A stretch of DNA of 64,000 nucleotides from Streptococcus parasanguinis (GCF_019929185.1 NZ_JAHZPC010000001.1:186001-250000), one strand, 5' to 3'. Shown: positions 33,873-43,567, numbered from the stretch's first letter. Translations and numbers: made by a program. Notes: a model not told the origin generated them from the sequence alone.

Positions 33873-34550
33873 ATGCATATTTTAATTACATCAGGCGGGA
33901 CGAGTGAAACCATTGATAGCGTTCGTTCAATCACCAATCACTCCACTGGGAGCCTAGGGAAAATCCTTACAGAAACAGCTCTTGCAAAGGGACATCAGGT
34001 GACCTTGATCACAACGCCTACCGCGCTTAAACCCGATCCTCATCCACACCTTCGACTTCTATTGATCGAGAATGTCGAGGAACTACTCACACAAATGCAG
34101 AAGGAAGTCCTTCATCATCAGACCTTGATTCACGCTATGGCTGTTTCAGACTATACACCTGTATACATGACAGGCCTTGATGAAGTTGAGAAAGCTCAGG
34201 ACCTCCATAACTTTCTATATCGCGAAAATCACGAAACCAAAATCTCTTCGAAAGAAGAATACCAAGTGCTCTTTCTAAAGAAAAATCCGAAGATTATCTC
34301 CCTCGTCAAAGAATGGAACCCTGCCATTCAACTGATCGGCTTTAAACTATTAGTCGACGTTTCTTCTGAAGAGTTAATCCAGGTAGCGCGTGAAAGCCTG
34401 GTTAAAAATCATGCCAGCATGATCGTTGCCAATGATCTAACCAAGATTCAGAACGGTCAGCATCAAGCCTATCTAGTGACAGATGATCACGTCCTAGAAG
34501 CTTCTACGAAAACAGAAATCACAGAAGCTATCCTACGTTATATCAAATAA
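33873..34550 (+). CDS. coaB: Phosphopantothenate--cysteine ligase
   Basis: 225 residues, stand-alone CoaB as is usual in streptococci (fused to CoaC in most bacteria). It joins 4'-phosphopantothenate and cysteine, using CTP or ATP. Seen: ITSGGTSETIDSVRSITNHSTG at the N-terminus with the substrate-binding Asn, and LIGFKLLVDV near 150. Followed ten bases later by coaC. Predicted leaderless. Confidence 0.94.
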   Translation: MHILITSGGTSETIDSVRSITNHSTGSLGKILTETALAKGHQVTLITTPTALKPDPHPHLRLLLIENVEELLTQMQKEVLHHQTLIHAMAVSDYTPVYMTGLDEVEKAQDLHNFLYRENHETKISSKEEYQVLFLKKNPKIISLVKEWNPAIQLIGFKLLVDVSSEELIQVARESLVKNHASMIVANDLTKIQNGQHQAYLVTDDHVLEASTKTEITEAILRYIK

Positions 34551-34560
34551 AAAGGAACAT

Positions 34561-35100
34561 ATGACACACATTACTTTAGCGGTTACCGGTAGTATTTCCG
34601 CCTATAAAGCTGCTGATATTACTAGCCAACTAACCAAATTTGGCTTTGAAGTGAAGGTCCTCATGACTCCTTCAGCCCAAAAATTTATCACCCCTTTAAC
34701 CTTGCAAGTTCTTTCAAAAAATCAAGTAGGGCTAGATGTTATGATGGAAGACGATCCACAGCGGATCGAGCACATCGATATTGGGAAAGAAACTGACCTC
34801 TTTCTTGTAGCGCCGGCCAGTGCCAATACCATTGCTAAATTAGCTATGGGACTTGCAGATAATATGGTCACAAGCACAGCTCTAGCCTTACCTCAAAGGA
34901 CTAAAAAATTGCTGGCCCCTGCTATGAATACAAAAATGCTAGAACATCCCGCTACCCAACGTAATCTAAAGCTCTTACAAGACTATGGTTACCAGATTAT
35001 CCAACCTCGTGATGCTGTTCTTGCTTGTGGGGACAAAGGTGCTGGAGCTCTAGCGCCTGTAGAAACTATTGTAGAAACTGTTAAGGAGAATTGTTTATGA
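34561..35100 (+). CDS. coaC: Phosphopantothenoylcysteine decarboxylase
   Basis: 179 residues. An FMN flavoprotein of the HFCD family that decarboxylates PPC to 4'-phosphopantetheine. Seen: VTGSISAYKAADI (FMN phosphate loop), the active-site His in IEHIDIGKETD, PAMNTKML, and the catalytic Cys in AVLACGDKGAGAL. SD AAAGGAA. Its stop overlaps the ATG of the transporter gene (ATGA). Confidence 0.95.
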   Translation: MTHITLAVTGSISAYKAADITSQLTKFGFEVKVLMTPSAQKFITPLTLQVLSKNQVGLDVMMEDDPQRIEHIDIGKETDLFLVAPASANTIAKLAMGLADNMVTSTALALPQRTKKLLAPAMNTKMLEHPATQRNLKLLQDYGYQIIQPRDAVLACGDKGAGALAPVETIVETVKENCL

Positions 35101-35657
35101 GAAAATCATCTTCTATTTCACGAATTGCCATCTTTTTTGCGGTGATGATCACCATTCACTTTGTGACGTCCTTCATTCTGCAATTTGTTCCATCAGGAAT
35201 TCAACCAACCTTGGTTCATATTCCTGTCGTGATCGCCTCTATCATATACGGTCCACGGATTGGAGCTATCTTAGGACTCCTCATGGGACTCTTTAGCCTC
35301 ACTATGAATACCCTGGTTATAACACCTGCTAGCTATCTCTTTAGTCCCTTTGTCCCTCACGGGAATCTCTACTCCCTTATCATTGCCATAGTCCCTCGGA
35401 TTCTCATCGGGGTAACCCCTTACTTCGTCTATCGCTGGATCCGCAATCGTACAGGACTTGTGATCGCTGGAATTGTCGGCTCTATGACCAATACTGTTTT
35501 CGTTCTAAGCGGGATTTACTTCTTCTTTGGTAACAGTTTTGGAGGGGGGATTCAACATTTCCTAGCCTTGATTGTCTCTACTAACTCACTCATCGAAGTC
35601 ATTGCGACAGTACTCATTACCAGTGCAGTCGTTCCATCTCTTGAAAAATTAAAATAA
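35097..35657 (+). CDS. ECF transporter S component, probably for pantothenate or a related precursor
   Basis: 186 residues from ATG 35097 with AAGGAG eight bases upstream. About six membrane segments, the size and shape of an ECF substrate-binding subunit. Coupling with coaB and coaC suggests a CoA precursor as ligand; this is inference from context. The energising EcfA/A'/T genes are elsewhere, as in group II ECF systems. Confidence 0.85.
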   Translation: MRKSSSISRIAIFFAVMITIHFVTSFILQFVPSGIQPTLVHIPVVIASIIYGPRIGAILGLLMGLFSLTMNTLVITPASYLFSPFVPHGNLYSLIIAIVPRILIGVTPYFVYRWIRNRTGLVIAGIVGSMTNTVFVLSGIYFFFGNSFGGGIQHFLALIVSTNSLIEVIATVLITSAVVPSLEKLK

Positions 35658-35663
35658 CCTTCC

Positions 35664-35694
35664 AAGCCAAGACCAATTTATCTTGGCTTTTTTT
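35664..35694 (+). terminator. Terminator of the coaB-coaC-ECF operon
   Basis: Stem AAGCCAAGA / TCTTGGCTT followed by seven T. Confidence 0.92.
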
Positions 35695-35743
35695 GATGGT
35701 GAATAAACTCTATTTTTTTGAAAAGATTTACAATTATCGCTAG

Positions 35744-35769
35744 AATTTTCTGAAAAAATTTGCTATAAT
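35744..35769 (+). promoter_or_regulatory. pgm extended -10 promoter with weak CodY-like box
   Basis: TATAAT at 35764-35769 with TGC extension. At 35744-35758 AATTTTCTGAAAAAA matches the CodY consensus at 13 of 15 and overlaps the -35 region. Confidence 0.55.
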
Positions 35770-35807
35770 GTAAGCGATTAAATTATAAGCAAAAAGGAGA
35801 CGCTTGC

Positions 35808-37523
35808 ATGACCTATCAAGAAAACTACCAAAAATGGCTCGACTTTGCTGAATTACCAGCTTACCTTCGTGATGAGTTGGTCGCAATGGATGAAAAAACA
35901 AAAGAAGATGCCTTCTATACCAACCTTGAATTCGGTACAGCTGGTATGCGTGGATTAATCGGTGCTGGTACTAACCGTATTAACATTTACGTTGTTCGCC
36001 AAGCAACTGAAGGATTGGCCCAATTGATCGACTCAAAAGGTGAGGAAGCGAAGAAACGCGGTGTTGCGATCGCTTACGATAGCCGTCACTTCTCTCCTGA
36101 GTTTGCTTTTGAATCAGCTCAAGTTTTGGCTGCTCATGGGATCAAATCTTATGTATTTGAAAGCCTTCGTCCAACACCTGAATTGTCATTTGCTGTTCGT
36201 CATCTCCACACATTTGCTGGGATCATGGTAACAGCTAGCCACAACCCTGCTCTATTTAACGGATATAAGGTATACGGTGAAGACGGTGGACAAATGCCTC
36301 CAGCAGATGCTGATGCATTGACAGATTATATCCGTGCTATCGAAAATCCTTTCACTGTACAATTGGCTGACCTTGAAGAAAGCAAAACTAACGGATTGAT
36401 TGAAGTTATCGGCGAAAACGTCGACGTTGAATACTTGAAAGAAGTGAAAGGCGTTAACATCAACCAAGACTTGATCAATGAATACGGTCGCGACATGAAG
36501 ATTGTCTACACGCCACTTCATGGTACTGGTGAAATGTTGGCTCGTCGTGCTCTTGCCCAAGCTGGATTTGAAGCTGTTCAAGTTGTTGAAGCTCAAGCAG
36601 TTCCTGATGCAGACTTCTCAACTGTTAAATCTCCTAACCCAGAAAGCCAAGCAGCCTTTGCTCTTGCTGAAGAACTTGGCCGCAAAGTAGACGCTGATGT
36701 ATTGGTTGCAACTGACCCAGATGCTGACCGCCTTGGTGTTGAAATCCGCCAACCAGATGGTTCTTACCTCAACCTCTCCGGTAACCAAATCGGAGCGATT
36801 ATCGCTAAATATATTCTTGAAGCTCACAAAACAGCTGGTACTCTTCCTGTCAATGCTGCTCTTTGTAAATCAATCGTATCAACTGAGTTGGTGACTAAGA
36901 TTGCAGAAAGCTACGGCGCAACGATGTTTAACGTCTTGACTGGTTTCAAATTTATTGGTGAAAAAATTCATGAATTTGAAACACAACACAACCACACTTA
37001 CATGCTTGGTTTCGAAGAAAGCTTCGGTTACCTCATCAAACCATTCGTACGTGACAAAGATGCTATCCAAGCCGTTCTTATCGTTGCTGAAATCGCAGCT
37101 TACTACCGCTCACGTGGTATGACTTTGGCAGATGGTATCGAAGAAATCTACAAACAATACGGTTACTTCGCAGAAAAAACCATCTCTGTTACCCTTTCAG
37201 GTGTGGACGGAGCTGCTGAAATCAAGAAAATCATGGATAAATTCCGTGGCAATGCTCCTAAACAATTCAACAACACAGACATTGCTAAGACAGAAGACTT
37301 CTTGGAACAAACAGCTACTACTGCTGATGGCGTTGAAAAATTGACAACTCCTCCAAGCAACGTTCTTAAATACATCTTGGCTGATGATTCATGGTTTGCC
37401 GTTCGTCCTTCAGGTACAGAACCAAAAATCAAATTCTACATCGCCACAGTTGGTGAATCTGAAGCAGATGCTAAAGAAAAAATTGCGAACATCGAAGCAG
37501 AAATCAATGCTTTTGTAGGCTAA
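35808..37523 (+). CDS. pgm: Alpha-phosphoglucomutase / phosphomannomutase
   Basis: 571 residues. It interconverts glucose-6-P and glucose-1-P for cell-wall and capsule sugar nucleotides. Seen: the phospho-serine loop TASHNPALFNGYKVY near residue 145, the metal loop DPDADRLG near 300, the sugar-binding GFEESFGYL near 400, and the phosphate-binding RPSGTEPKIKFY near 530. SD AAAGGAG. Followed by a copy of the 175-bp repeat. Confidence 0.97.
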   Translation: MTYQENYQKWLDFAELPAYLRDELVAMDEKTKEDAFYTNLEFGTAGMRGLIGAGTNRINIYVVRQATEGLAQLIDSKGEEAKKRGVAIAYDSRHFSPEFAFESAQVLAAHGIKSYVFESLRPTPELSFAVRHLHTFAGIMVTASHNPALFNGYKVYGEDGGQMPPADADALTDYIRAIENPFTVQLADLEESKTNGLIEVIGENVDVEYLKEVKGVNINQDLINEYGRDMKIVYTPLHGTGEMLARRALAQAGFEAVQVVEAQAVPDADFSTVKSPNPESQAAFALAEELGRKVDADVLVATDPDADRLGVEIRQPDGSYLNLSGNQIGAIIAKYILEAHKTAGTLPVNAALCKSIVSTELVTKIAESYGATMFNVLTGFKFIGEKIHEFETQHNHTYMLGFEESFGYLIKPFVRDKDAIQAVLIVAEIAAYYRSRGMTLADGIEEIYKQYGYFAEKTISVTLSGVDGAAEIKKIMDKFRGNAPKQFNNTDIAKTEDFLEQTATTADGVEKLTTPPSNVLKYILADDSWFAVRPSGTEPKIKFYIATVGESEADAKEKIANIEAEINAFVG

Positions 37524-37528
37524 AACAC

Positions 37529-37703
37529 GAGGCTGGGACAAAAGTCCTAGCCTCTCAATTATTTTTGGATTGTCGAGCAAGACGCAGTGGTTGAGTGGGC
37601 TCTACTACGCTAATTTCATCAGCTTTTACAGCCCTACTCAACTGTGAGGAGGTGGGACGACGAAATCGAATTCTAACGAATTACCGATTTCTGTCCCACT
37701 CTC
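37529..37703. repeat. 175-bp intergenic repeat, copy 1
   Basis: Begins GAGGCTGGGACAAAAGTCC and ends CTGTCCCACTCTC. It folds into three hairpins: GAGGCTGGGAC/GTCCTAGCCTC, GGTTGAGTGGGCT/AGCCCTACTCAAC, and a long terminal one closed by GTGGGAC/GTCCCAC. No coding frame is conserved. Lies after pgm. Copies 2 and 3 differ at about a dozen positions or fewer. Confidence 0.93.
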
Positions 37704-37780
37704 CCTTTCTTTCGTAGCAAATACCAGCGATTTTATAGAAAATATGGCATACTAGACTTAGAAGAAAGCGAGGTAATCTC

Positions 37781-38128
37781 ATGGAACAATTTTTAGAAGA
37801 TATTAAAGATCTTGAAGTCACAACTGTCGCGCGTGCGCAAGAAGCGATTGATCAAAAAGAAACAGCGACCTTCTTTATCGGACGCAAGACTTGTCCTTAC
37901 TGCCGGAAGTTCGCTACTAAGTTAGCAGCTGTAGTAGCTGAAACAAAAGCTCATATCTACTTCATCAATAGTGAAGAACCAAGTCAGCTAGACGCATTAC
38001 AAGCCTTCCGCTCAACTTACGGTATCCCAACTGTCCCAGGATTTTTACATGTCGAATCCGGTGACGTTACTGTTCGTTGCGACTCATCCATGTCTGAAGA
38101 AGAAATCAAAGCATTCGCTCATCTATAA
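37781..38128 (+). CDS. Thioredoxin-fold protein (CPYC), bacteriocin-accessory type
   Basis: 115 residues, cytosolic. Redox motif TCPYCRKF near residue 37, and the cis-Pro loop in GIPTVPGFLHVESG near 88. Resembles the PedC/BrcD-like thioredoxin family, which includes bacteriocin transport accessory proteins, but no bacteriocin genes are near. SD GCGAGG. Single gene with own terminator. Confidence 0.88.
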   Translation: MEQFLEDIKDLEVTTVARAQEAIDQKETATFFIGRKTCPYCRKFATKLAAVVAETKAHIYFINSEEPSQLDALQAFRSTYGIPTVPGFLHVESGDVTVRCDSSMSEEEIKAFAHL

Positions 38129-38161
38129 AAAATAGCTAGAGATCAGTCTCTAGCTATTTTT
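38127..38161. terminator. Bidirectional terminator (thioredoxin / mutY)
   Basis: AAAAATAGCTAGAGA / TCTCTAGCTATTTTT, perfect 15-bp stem. Confidence 0.95.
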
Positions 38162-39308
38162 CATTTTCCGAAAAAGTCGTCCAGATCTTCTGCTGAGGTT
38201 TAGCAAAAGGATAATTGGAAAATTCTTCTGGTGTTAACCAAACAGTCGATTCACTTGCTGGTTGCTCTCCTTCTTTTACTAGGCCGTAACGAAGTTGAAC
38301 CTGCCACTTGCGATGCGAAAAGATATGCTGGACGATAGGATACGATCTGTCCTGCCATTCAATGGCCAAGTCATAGTCCTGTTCAAAAGAAAGAATTTCT
38401 GGGTTACTCTCTGCATCCCCCTTCCCATCCAGTAGAGATAATTGACCTAGGTTCTCAGATAGGCTATCCACTTCGATCAAGGGGAAATGCCAGAAACCTG
38501 ATAAAAGCCCTTCTCGCTCATTTTTCTCCAACAAATAGCGTCCTTGACTATCCTTGATAATAAAGGCTGTTAGATAGACAGGTACCGGTTTCTTTTTAGG
38601 AGCCTTAATGGGATAACGATCCATAGTCCCATGTTGATAAGCCGCACTAAATTCCTTGACAGGACTCTCTTCCGGTCGTGGATTGACTGGGGACTCAATA
38701 TCTGAGCCCAAATCCATCAAGGCCTGATTGAAATCACCAGGACGGGCCGGATCGATCAAGATTTCCATCATGGCTTGAAAAATCTTGCGATTGGTCGGTA
38801 CACCAATATCGTAGTCCACCTCAAACAAGCGGGCTAGAACACGCATGACATTGCCATCTACTGCTGGCTCTGGTAATCCAAAGGCAATACTAGCGATAGC
38901 ACCAGCTGTATAAGGCCCAATTCCCTTGAGTTTAGATATTTCCTCATAACTTGATGGAAACACTCCTCCGTGATTTTCCATTATCTGCTGGGCAGCTTTC
39001 TGCATGTTACGGACACGTGAGTAATAGCCCAAGCCTTCCCAAGCTTTTAAGAGTTTTTCTTCAGGGGCTTGAGCCAATTCAGCGACCGTCGGAAACCAAT
39101 CTAAAAAACGCTCATAATAAGGAATAACCGTATCGACACGTGTCTGCTGGAGCATAATTTCTGAGATCCAAATTTTATAAGGATCCTGGGTCCTTCTCCA
39201 GGGAAGATCCCGTTTATGGGCATCATACCAGGCTAATAACTTTTCTCGAAAAGAGGCGATTTTTTCCTCCTTCCACATGGTAATCCCGTAATCTTTTAAA
39301 TCTAACAT
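38154..39308 (-). CDS. mutY: A/G-specific adenine glycosylase MutY, cysteine-free form
   Basis: 384 residues. It removes adenine opposite 8-oxoguanine. Seen: MLQQTRVDTVIPYYERFL with the catalytic Glu nearby (ISEIML), the helix-hairpin-helix LKGIGPYTAGAIASIAF near 130 and catalytic Asp in PAVDGNVMRVL, then a C-terminal NUDIX-like 8-oxoG recognition domain (YLLEKNEREGLLSGFWHFPL). The four cysteines that hold the 4Fe-4S cluster in most MutY are absent; the protein has no Cys at all. Start at ATG 39308 follows the conserved MLDLK N-terminus. Confidence 0.95.
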   Translation of the reverse strand: MLDLKDYGITMWKEEKIASFREKLLAWYDAHKRDLPWRRTQDPYKIWISEIMLQQTRVDTVIPYYERFLDWFPTVAELAQAPEEKLLKAWEGLGYYSRVRNMQKAAQQIMENHGGVFPSSYEEISKLKGIGPYTAGAIASIAFGLPEPAVDGNVMRVLARLFEVDYDIGVPTNRKIFQAMMEILIDPARPGDFNQALMDLGSDIESPVNPRPEESPVKEFSAAYQHGTMDRYPIKAPKKKPVPVYLTAFIIKDSQGRYLLEKNEREGLLSGFWHFPLIEVDSLSENLGQLSLLDGKGDAESNPEILSFEQDYDLAIEWQDRSYPIVQHIFSHRKWQVQLRYGLVKEGEQPASESTVWLTPEEFSNYPFAKPQQKIWTTFSENEK

Positions 39309-39314
39309 ATTCCT

Positions 39315-39323
39315 AGTATACCA
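39315..39323 (-). promoter_or_regulatory. Extended -10 abutting the mutY start codon
   Basis: Minus strand TGGTATACT (TATACT at 39315-39320), then six bases AGGAAT, then ATG at 39308. No clear -35. Confidence 0.6.
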
Positions 39324-39367
39324 CAGAATGAGTTAGAGTTTAGAAATTCTGATTTTATAAAGAAAAA

Positions 39368-39542
39368 GAGGCTGGGACAAAAGTCCTAGCCTCTCAATTG
39401 TTTTTGGATTGTCAAGCAAGACGCAGTGGTTGAGTGGGCTCTACTACGCTGATTTCATCAGCTTTTTCAGCCCTACTCAACTGTGCGGAGATGGGACGAC
39501 GAAATCGAATTCTAACGAATTACCAATTTCTGTCCCACTCTC
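39368..39542. repeat. 175-bp intergenic repeat, copy 2
   Basis: Same length and plus-strand orientation as copy 1. Lies between mutY and pta, both read leftward, so it is reversed relative to pta, the gene it follows. Differences include CAAGCAAGACG for CGAGCAAGACG and CGGAGATGGG for AGGAGGTGGG. Confidence 0.93.
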
Positions 39543-39554
39543 TAAATGTATTTC

Positions 39555-40529
39555 TTATTGCTCCACAGCTTGAGCAGCCGTAATCAAGGTTAATTTATAG
39601 ACGTCATCTGCATTACATCCACGAGAGAGGTCATTGACTGGTTTGTTCAACCCTTGCAATACTGGACCTACCGCTGCAAAGCCACCAAGGCGTTCTGCCA
39701 TCTTGTACCCAATGTTACCTGCCTCAATACCAGGGAAGATAAAGACATTGGCTTGACCTGCCACCTTGCTTCCTGGAGCCTTCAAGGCTGCAGTTGCAGG
39801 GACAAAGGCTGCGTCAAATTGCAATTCCCCGTCAATTTCAAGGTCTGGACGAAGTTCATGGGCAAGCTTAGTCGCTTCGACAACCTTATCAACACTTTCA
39901 CCGAAACCAGATCCTTTTGTTGAATAGCTCAACATAGCAATTTTTGGATCAATTCCAAACATCTTGGCTGTGATAGCTGAGTTGATGGCAATTTCGGCTA
40001 ATCCTTCAGCATCTGGATTGATGTTGATGGCACAGTCCCCAAACAAGTAGCGTTCAGATCCACGAACCATAAGGAAAGCCCCTGAAGTACGTTTTACATT
40101 TGGACGAGTTTTGATAATTTGCAAGGCCGGACGAACAGTTGCGGCTGTTGAGTGAATCGCACCTGATACCATCCCATCAACAATTCCCATGTGAACCAAC
40201 ATCACACCGAAATAGTTAACGTCGTCTTTCAAGACTTGACGCGCTTCTTCTTCTGTCATTTTGCCCTTACGACGTTCTACCAAGGAAGCTACCATCTCTT
40301 CAAAACCTGGATAAGAATGAGGATCGATGACTTCATATCCATCCAAAATCCCTTCGATTTCAAGATAAATCCGAATTTTATCCGGATTACCAAGCAAGAC
40401 AGGGGTTACCTCTGTCTCCTTTACAAGGCGTTTGGTCGCTTGGAGAATACGAGGTTCTTCACCTTCTGGTAATACAATACGTGCATTCTTACCAACGAGG
40501 TTGGCTTTGAGATTTTCGAAAACTTCCAT
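39555..40529 (-). CDS. pta: Phosphate acetyltransferase
   Basis: 324 residues. It interconverts acetyl-CoA and acetyl phosphate. Seen: VLPEGEEPRILQATKRL at the N-terminus, GMVSGAIHSTAATVRPALQII near 120, and KAPGSKVAGQANVFIFPGIEAGNI near 255. Last gene of the relQ-nadK-rlu-pta operon, an order reported in S. mutans. 21 bp after the rlu stop. Confidence 0.97.
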   Translation of the reverse strand: MEVFENLKANLVGKNARIVLPEGEEPRILQATKRLVKETEVTPVLLGNPDKIRIYLEIEGILDGYEVIDPHSYPGFEEMVASLVERRKGKMTEEEARQVLKDDVNYFGVMLVHMGIVDGMVSGAIHSTAATVRPALQIIKTRPNVKRTSGAFLMVRGSERYLFGDCAININPDAEGLAEIAINSAITAKMFGIDPKIAMLSYSTKGSGFGESVDKVVEATKLAHELRPDLEIDGELQFDAAFVPATAALKAPGSKVAGQANVFIFPGIEAGNIGYKMAERLGGFAAVGPVLQGLNKPVNDLSRGCNADDVYKLTLITAAQAVEQ

Positions 40530-40550
40530 GAGTTTTACTCCTTTTAATAA

Positions 40551-41444
40551 TTAATAACTGGTTTGAAGCTGTGTTAGAACAGCTTGGAAATCTGGAGGCA
40601 GTGGGCTTTCTATGACCAATTCTTCCTCTAGAAATGGATGATAATAGGCTAGACGATGGCAATGAAGGGCCTGGCGCTCAATGCCATCGTCTAGACTTCC
40701 GCCATAGAGATCATCTCCCAAAAGCGGGAAACCTATGTGAGAAAAATGAACGCGGATCTGATGGGTTCGACCCGTGTGTAACTGGATATCCACTAGGTGA
40801 ATATCACCAAAAGATTGAACAACCTGGTAGCTAGTATGAGCATACTTTCCTCCCTTTGCTACCTTTCGAGTAATGATCGACTCTTCATCACGCGCAATCG
40901 GGGCAATGATCTCTCCAGCAGGATCTAACTGACCTTCTCCCTTAACCAAGGCATAATAGCGTTTCTGAATCGTTTTAGATTGCAACTGCTTGTCCAAGCG
41001 AGCATGGGCATAACCATGTTTTGCAAAAAGCATGACGCCACTAGTATCCTTGTCCAAACGAGTAACAATGTGAACCTGCTGATTTTCATATCCCTGCTTC
41101 ACATAATAGCCCTTTACAAAATTTGCTAAGGTATTAGAATGAATCGCACTTGGAATCGAGGCAATGCCAAAGGGTTTGTTTAAGACCAAAAAATGATCAT
41201 CTTCAAACAAAATATCCAAAGGCCGATCCAGAGGTTTTAGGGTTTCGAAACCTTCTTCTGCTGGAATGTCAATGACCAAGCGATCCCCAATATCCAACAA
41301 ATAAATCGCATTCTCCGGACGTCCATTGACAAGGATTTGGCCACCACGAAACTTAATCTTGGCTAAAAGGCCTTTAGAAACCTCGTGTTTTTTCAGAAAA
41401 GTCTTGACCTTGACATGCTCATCGACAATGAATTCAAATCTCAT
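40551..41444 (-). CDS. RluA-family 23S rRNA pseudouridine synthase
   Basis: 297 residues. An N-terminal S4-like segment (about 10-75), then the RluA catalytic domain with [17 protein letters not shown] near residue 140, where Asp is the nucleophile. [22 protein letters not shown] near 225 is the second family signature. Called rluE or rluD in streptococci; exact uridine target not provable here. ATGA overlap with nadK. Confidence 0.93.
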   Translation of the reverse strand: MRFEFIVDEHVKVKTFLKKHEVSKGLLAKIKFRGGQILVNGRPENAIYLLDIGDRLVIDIPAEEGFETLKPLDRPLDILFEDDHFLVLNKPFGIASIPSAIHSNTLANFVKGYYVKQGYENQQVHIVTRLDKDTSGVMLFAKHGYAHARLDKQLQSKTIQKRYYALVKGEGQLDPAGEIIAPIARDEESIITRKVAKGGKYAHTSYQVVQSFGDIHLVDIQLHTGRTHQIRVHFSHIGFPLLGDDLYGGSLDDGIERQALHCHRLAYYHPFLEEELVIESPLPPDFQAVLTQLQTSY

Positions 41445-42268
41445 TCTCTATCATCTCCGATAAAGGCATCCTTGACCCGATTCCAGAAACTGGTATGACT
41501 GGAGCTTGCCACGAAATTAATCTTATGGTTGTCGATCTGGTATTCTACCTTTGCAATATTGCGGTAAGAATAGGTTGAATTGTCGACAGAGATAATGTGG
41601 AAGCCAGGACGCGTCGGTGTAATCTCGATCTTATCCTTTTTAGGGACAATAACAGAAGAACCCAAGGTACGATAGACACGATTGTTGAGACTGGCGATCT
41701 CAGCAATCTGCAGCGCCTCAATAGTTGGGTGAAGGACTGCTCCTCCCAAGGATTTGTTGTAAGCCGTACTTCCTGTAGGAGTCGAAACGGTAATCCCATC
41801 TCCTCTAAAGCGCTCAAAATCAACCCCATTGATGGTAAGATCGGCAACCATGGTCCGGTCGCTTCTCTTAATTGTCGCTTCGTTCAAGGCTCTCATGGTA
41901 CGGGTTTCCCCATTGTCGAAAGTGATCTTGACATTCAAAATGGGGTAGGAAACCTTAGCTCCAGTATCATATTTTAAGTTCTCAACCAGCTTATCGATTT
42001 CACTGTCTAAGTAATCTGTATAAAATCCTAAGTGTCCGGTATGGACGCCAACAAATCGTACCCGATCCAACTGGTGTTCATACTTGTGAAAGGCCGATAG
42101 CAACATCCCATCACCACCAATTGAAATCACAATATCCGGATGCTTCTCCGTCAAAATAAAATTATTTTTCCTAAGCTTGTAGCGCAACTGCTGAAAAACC
42201 TCTTCACTTTGACGCTTGCGATTGCGAATAATGGATACTTTTTTACCTGTAGTCTTCATCTGTGTCAT
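41441..42268 (-). CDS. nadK: NAD kinase
   Basis: 275 residues from ATG 42268 ([10 protein letters not shown]), which has TTGGAAATAG upstream. ATG 42259 is equally possible; 42289 has no SD. It makes NADP from NAD. Seen: the GGDGMLL motif near residue 47 and the NE/D motif ALNEATIKR near 125, then [14 protein letters not shown] near 160. Overlaps relQ by 26 bp and rlu by 4 bp, so all are coupled. Confidence 0.95.
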   Translation of the reverse strand: MTQMKTTGKKVSIIRNRKRQSEEVFQQLRYKLRKNNFILTEKHPDIVISIGGDGMLLSAFHKYEHQLDRVRFVGVHTGHLGFYTDYLDSEIDKLVENLKYDTGAKVSYPILNVKITFDNGETRTMRALNEATIKRSDRTMVADLTINGVDFERFRGDGITVSTPTGSTAYNKSLGGAVLHPTIEALQIAEIASLNNRVYRTLGSSVIVPKKDKIEITPTRPGFHIISVDNSTYSYRNIAKVEYQIDNHKINFVASSSHTSFWNRVKDAFIGDDRE

Positions 42269-42914
42269 CACTATTTCCAACGCCATCATTTAACTTACGA
42301 TGAAGTGGATCAAACAGGGCTTGAGCCTCCTGAATCGCATCCCGAATTGCCCCCATCTCTTCATCCAAGAGATAGGCCAGGTTTGCTGTCGTCTCTAAGC
42401 GTTTTTTGATCTCGTCTGGAAAGTCTCCTTTATATTTATAATTAAGCGAGTGTTCAATGGTTGCCCAAAAATTCATGGACAAGGTCCGAATTTGAATCTC
42501 TGCTAAGATCGTTTCATTTCCATCAATGGTGTCGACTGGATACTCCACCACAACGTGGTAACTCCGGTAGCCACTTGATTTCTTGTGGCGAATGTAATCT
42601 CGCTCTTGGACCACGCGCATATCCTGCCGTTGTCTCAGAACCTCTAGGATCTCTTCGACGTCGTCTACGAACTGGACCATGATGCGAAGACCAGCAATAT
42701 CTTGCATATCCTGTGCCAGATTTTCTTCAGAAATATTTCTTCGGATCATCTTTTCTCGGATGCTCTCAATCGGCTTAACACGACCTGTCACAAACTCGAT
42801 TGGAGAATGCTTTTGTTGCTTACGATATTGCTTTCGAATCCCACGCAGTTTGATTTTTAATTCCCCAACTGCTTGGATATAAGGATCTAAGAAGTTTTCC
42901 CAATCAATTGCCAT
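42243..42914 (-). CDS. relQ: Small alarmone synthetase, GTP pyrophosphokinase RelQ
   Basis: 223 residues. A synthetase-only enzyme that makes (p)ppGpp from ATP and GDP/GTP. Seen: the ATP-binding basic region, [11 protein letters not shown] near 80, the G-loop-like [17 protein letters not shown] near 120, and [20 protein letters not shown] near 150. There is no hydrolase domain. RBS AAGGTGG. Extended -10 TGATATAAT upstream, divergent from the CYTH gene. Confidence 0.95.
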   Translation of the reverse strand: MAIDWENFLDPYIQAVGELKIKLRGIRKQYRKQQKHSPIEFVTGRVKPIESIREKMIRRNISEENLAQDMQDIAGLRIMVQFVDDVEEILEVLRQRQDMRVVQERDYIRHKKSSGYRSYHVVVEYPVDTIDGNETILAEIQIRTLSMNFWATIEHSLNYKYKGDFPDEIKKRLETTANLAYLLDEEMGAIRDAIQEAQALFDPLHRKLNDGVGNSDDTDEDYR

Positions 42915-42923
42915 CCTACCACC

Positions 42924-42952
42924 TTGTAATCTGAACCATTTTTGTATACAAT
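42924..42952 (+). promoter_or_regulatory. CYTH-gene promoter
   Basis: TTGTAA (42924-42929), 17 bp, TACAAT (42947-42952). It reads away from relQ. Confidence 0.8.
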
Positions 42953-43009
42953 AAACACATCTCTTATTATATCATGAATCGCTTTTGAAAAAAAGCAAAG
43001 GACCACAAA

Positions 43010-43567
43010 ATGAACCATTTAGAAATTGAATACAAAACCTTGTTAGATATGGAGGAATACCAATCCCTCCTTCCACTTTTTGCTGATACAGAATTGGTTG
43101 TCCAAACCAATCACTATATCGATACACCCGACCAGCTCATCCGCAAGGAAAAAATGGCCTTACGGGTGCGCACTTTCACAGATCAGGCTGAATTGACTCT
43201 CAAGGTCCCTGAAGCAGTTGGCCATTTCGAGTACAATCAAAACCTCAGCCCAGAAGAAACCCAGGCGATCCTTCAACACCAACAGTTGCCTGACGGAGAA
43301 ATCAAAAATCTCTTGATCACTAAAGAAATCCCCGTTGAGCAACTCGCTGTCTGGGGAAGTCTTACAACAGAACGCTTCGAAAAAGAAACAGCTGCAGGCT
43401 TAGTAGCACTAGACCACAGTCTCTATCTAGACACTGAAGATTATGAGTTGGAAATCGAGGTCGAAACTGCTGAACAGGAAGAAAATTTCCATCAGTTCAT
43501 CAAAGAGCATGGAATCGTCTACAAAGCAGCAAAAAATAAAATCGCCAGATTGGCGGAAAGATTGTAA
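43010..43567 (+). CDS. CYTH domain protein (probable triphosphatase)
   Basis: 185 residues. N-terminal ExExK motif in LEIEYKTLL, then alternating charged strands (RKEKMALRVRTF, ELTLKVPEA, YELEIEVETAE), the eight-strand tunnel fold that binds triphosphate and metal. CYTH proteins hydrolyse tripolyphosphate or thiamine triphosphate. Divergence from relQ is conserved in streptococci. SD AAAGGA. Confidence 0.9.
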   Translation: MNHLEIEYKTLLDMEEYQSLLPLFADTELVVQTNHYIDTPDQLIRKEKMALRVRTFTDQAELTLKVPEAVGHFEYNQNLSPEETQAILQHQQLPDGEIKNLLITKEIPVEQLAVWGSLTTERFEKETAAGLVALDHSLYLDTEDYELEIEVETAEQEENFHQFIKEHGIVYKAAKNKIARLAERL

